Shown: piece after piece, positions 34,524 to 35,795 of the stretch
How the letters are laid out: each line of letters opens with the position of its first letter
Numbering within the stretch: position 1 is the first letter of the stretch
Assembly: GCA_003599415.1 (NCBI GenBank)
Contig: QZKB01000132.1
Span: 1 to 35,795 of the forward strand
Direction of reading: 5' to 3'
Origin: Ignavibacteriales bacterium
GTDB taxonomy: Bacteria; Bacteroidota; Ignavibacteria; Ignavibacteriales; SURF-24
DNA: 35,795 nt
Translations under genes and position numbers: made by a program
The notes under the pieces: model-generated
The model's input: only the letters and a program-made list of their open reading frames with translations
Told to the model about the DNA's origin: nothing
Database searches by the model: none

Positions 34524-35795
34524 ATGATTAAGACAAAACTAAATAGTAGAAGAATTAGTTTTTACTCCCTTTGGGAGAGGGCTGGGGAGTGGGTAGTATT
34601 TATTCTGTTACCTTTTGTATTTGTAAGCTGCGGTTCCACTTCATCAAATAAGGTTGAAATAAATTTCTGGGCGATGGGTGCAGAGGGTGAACAGGTTCAG
34701 AAACTTATCCCTGAATTTGAAAAAAGAAATCCTGGTATAACAGTAAAAGTCCAGATGATTCCCTGGACTGCTGCGCAGGAAAAATTAATCACTGCATATG
34801 CAAGTGAAAATACTCCTGATGCATGCCAGCTTGGAAACACCTGGGTTCCGCAATTTGTAGCACTCAATGCGCTTGAAGATTTAAATAACTGGCTGCAAAA
34901 TTCTTCTGTTAAAAAGGAGGATTATTTTGAGGGAATCTGGAATACTAATGTAATAGATAATAAACCTTACGGGCTTCCTTGGTATGTTGATACGAGAGTA
35001 ATGTTTTACAGGACCGATGTTTTTAACAGAGCAGGATTTAATGAACCACCGAAAAACTGGGATGAACTTTATACTTTATGTAAAAGAATTAAAGCCAATG
35101 TAAAAGGCGAAGACAAGTATGCAATTTATCTTCCCTCCAATGAGTTTGCTCCGTTTGTAATTTTTGGAATGCAGAACGGCTCAACATTGTTTAAGGATAA
35201 TGATTCTTATGGTGATTTCAGCAATCCAAAATTCAAAGATGCATTTAACTACCTTATTAAATTCCATAAAGAAGGATTAGCTCCCGTTGGTATCTCACAG
35301 GTTACTAATGTTTACCAGGCGTTAGCCGATGAGTATTTTTCTATTTACATATCAGGTCCATGGAACATAAATGAATTTAAAAGATGGATGACTGGAAGTC
35401 TTGCTGATAAATGGATGACTGCAGCATTGCCGGGACCACATTCTTATCCCGGTGTTTCTCTTGCAGGCGGGTCAAGTCTCGTGATGTTTAAAGAATCCCA
35501 ACATAAAGAAGAAGTTTGGAAGTGGTTTGAATATCTCTCTGAACCGGAAACACAAATAAAATTATATCAGCTGCTTAATGATTTGCCATCTGTTAAAGAA
35601 GCATGGAAAGATTCTTCTTTAACGAATAATAAATATATGAAAGCATTTTACGATCAATTCCAGAATGTTGCTGCCACACCAAAAATTACCGAGTGGGAGC
35701 AGATTGCATTTTCCAAAATTCAGCAGTACGCCGAAATTGCATCTCGCGGTGCAATGACAGTTGATGAAGCACTTAAGTCCTTGGATGAAGACGTA
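34524..35795 (+). CDS. ABC sugar transporter substrate-binding lipoprotein (3' end outside window)
   Basis: The frame is open from ATG 34524 to the window end, giving 424 residues, close to full family length. A lipoprotein signal has a hydrophobic core (VVFILLPFVFV, 24-34) and lipobox FVSC with Cys36. The rest is a type 1 extracellular solute-binding protein (MalE/UgpB-like): EINFWAMGAEGEQVQKLIPEFEKRNPGI, DACQLGNTWVPQFVALNALEDL, YGLPWYVDTRVMFYRTDVFNRAG, FSIYISGPWNINEF, LAGGSSLVMFKES. It captures sugars for an ABC importer whose permeases should lie downstream. Residues 14-23 (YSLWERAGEW) come from a hairpin repeat. It starts 4 bases after the preceding stop and belongs to the same operon. 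Confidence 0.92.
   Translation, partial: MIKTKLNSRRISFYSLWERAGEWVVFILLPFVFVSCGSTSSNKVEINFWAMGAEGEQVQKLIPEFEKRNPGITVKVQMIPWTAAQEKLITAYASENTPDACQLGNTWVPQFVALNALEDLNNWLQNSSVKKEDYFEGIWNTNVIDNKPYGLPWYVDTRVMFYRTDVFNRAGFNEPPKNWDELYTLCKRIKANVKGEDKYAIYLPSNEFAPFVIFGMQNGSTLFKDNDSYGDFSNPKFKDAFNYLIKFHKEGLAPVGISQVTNVYQALADEYFSIYISGPWNINEFKRWMTGSLADKWMTAALPGPHSYPGVSLAGGSSLVMFKESQHKEEVWKWFEYLSEPETQIKLYQLLNDLPSVKEAWKDSSLTNNKYMKAFYDQFQNVAATPKITEWEQIAFSKIQQYAEIASRGAMTVDEALKSLDEDV
34563..34594. repeat. GC-rich hairpin repeat inserted in a signal-peptide n-region
   Basis: CTCCC-TTT-GGGAG (34565-34569 with 34573-34577) followed by a G-rich arm GGGCTGGGGAGTGGG, in the same orientation as the intergenic copy at 16907. 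An alternative larger pairing ACTCCC (34564-34569) with GGGAGT (34585-34590) is possible. It is translated as YSLWERAGEW. Confidence 0.7.

Overview
This window is about 36 kb of low-GC bacterial chromosome. It most likely comes from the Ignavibacteria/Melioribacter branch of the Bacteroidota-Chlorobi group. The main clue is four secreted proteins that end in a type IX secretion (T9SS) sorting domain with the motif YPNPFNP or FPNPFNP, a wording typical of that branch. A bacillithiol synthase (bshA), an H+-pyrophosphatase, sparse Shine-Dalgarno sites and AT-rich spacers fit this. The genus is inferred, not proven. I see no tRNA, rRNA, CRISPR array, insertion sequence or integrase.

Layout. 1-3623: two tandem copies of a secreted beta-propeller-like T9SS gene, the first cut by the window edge; they share a ~500-base block at about 96% protein identity and a similar terminator. 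3639-4596: a tiny lysine-rich ORF overlapping a family 2 glycosyltransferase. 4732-6637: an Lrp/AsnC regulator and glutamine synthetase. 6697-8563 (minus): an rRNA m5C methyltransferase and a small unknown gene. 8753-11513: nucleotide-sugar genes galE, rfbA and rfbC. 11510-14728: bshA, rpsT and a GlmU-like nucleotidyltransferase. 14989-17838: DUF1028, DUF4380 and a homocysteine S-methyltransferase. 17925-23710 (minus): H+-pyrophosphatase, an unknown gene, a secreted alpha/beta hydrolase and a sodium:amino-acid symporter. 24176-24556: an orphan 126-residue ORF.

24778-35795 is the most interesting part: a sugar-utilisation operon. A LacI-type regulator lies behind a promoter with two palindromic operators. 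It is followed, nearly without gaps, by a cytoplasmic GH94 phosphorylase, a cytoplasmic GH2 enzyme, a secreted GH144-type (endo-beta-1,2-glucanase family) T9SS protein, a second secreted T9SS protein of likely helical-toroid fold, and a lipoprotein sugar-binding component of an ABC importer that runs off the window. The simplest model is cleavage of beta-1,2-glucan outside the cell, ABC import of the short oligosaccharides, and phosphorolysis or hydrolysis inside, induced by relief of LacI repression.

A second theme is a family of short GC-rich hairpin repeats. One copy is intergenic (16907-16938). Two copies appear to sit in frame inside coding sequence: one in a loop of a T9SS sorting domain (34290-34323), the other in the n-region of a lipoprotein signal peptide (34563-34594). 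A different double hairpin lies between galE and rfbA. These look like small mobile palindromic elements that can be translated without breaking the host gene.
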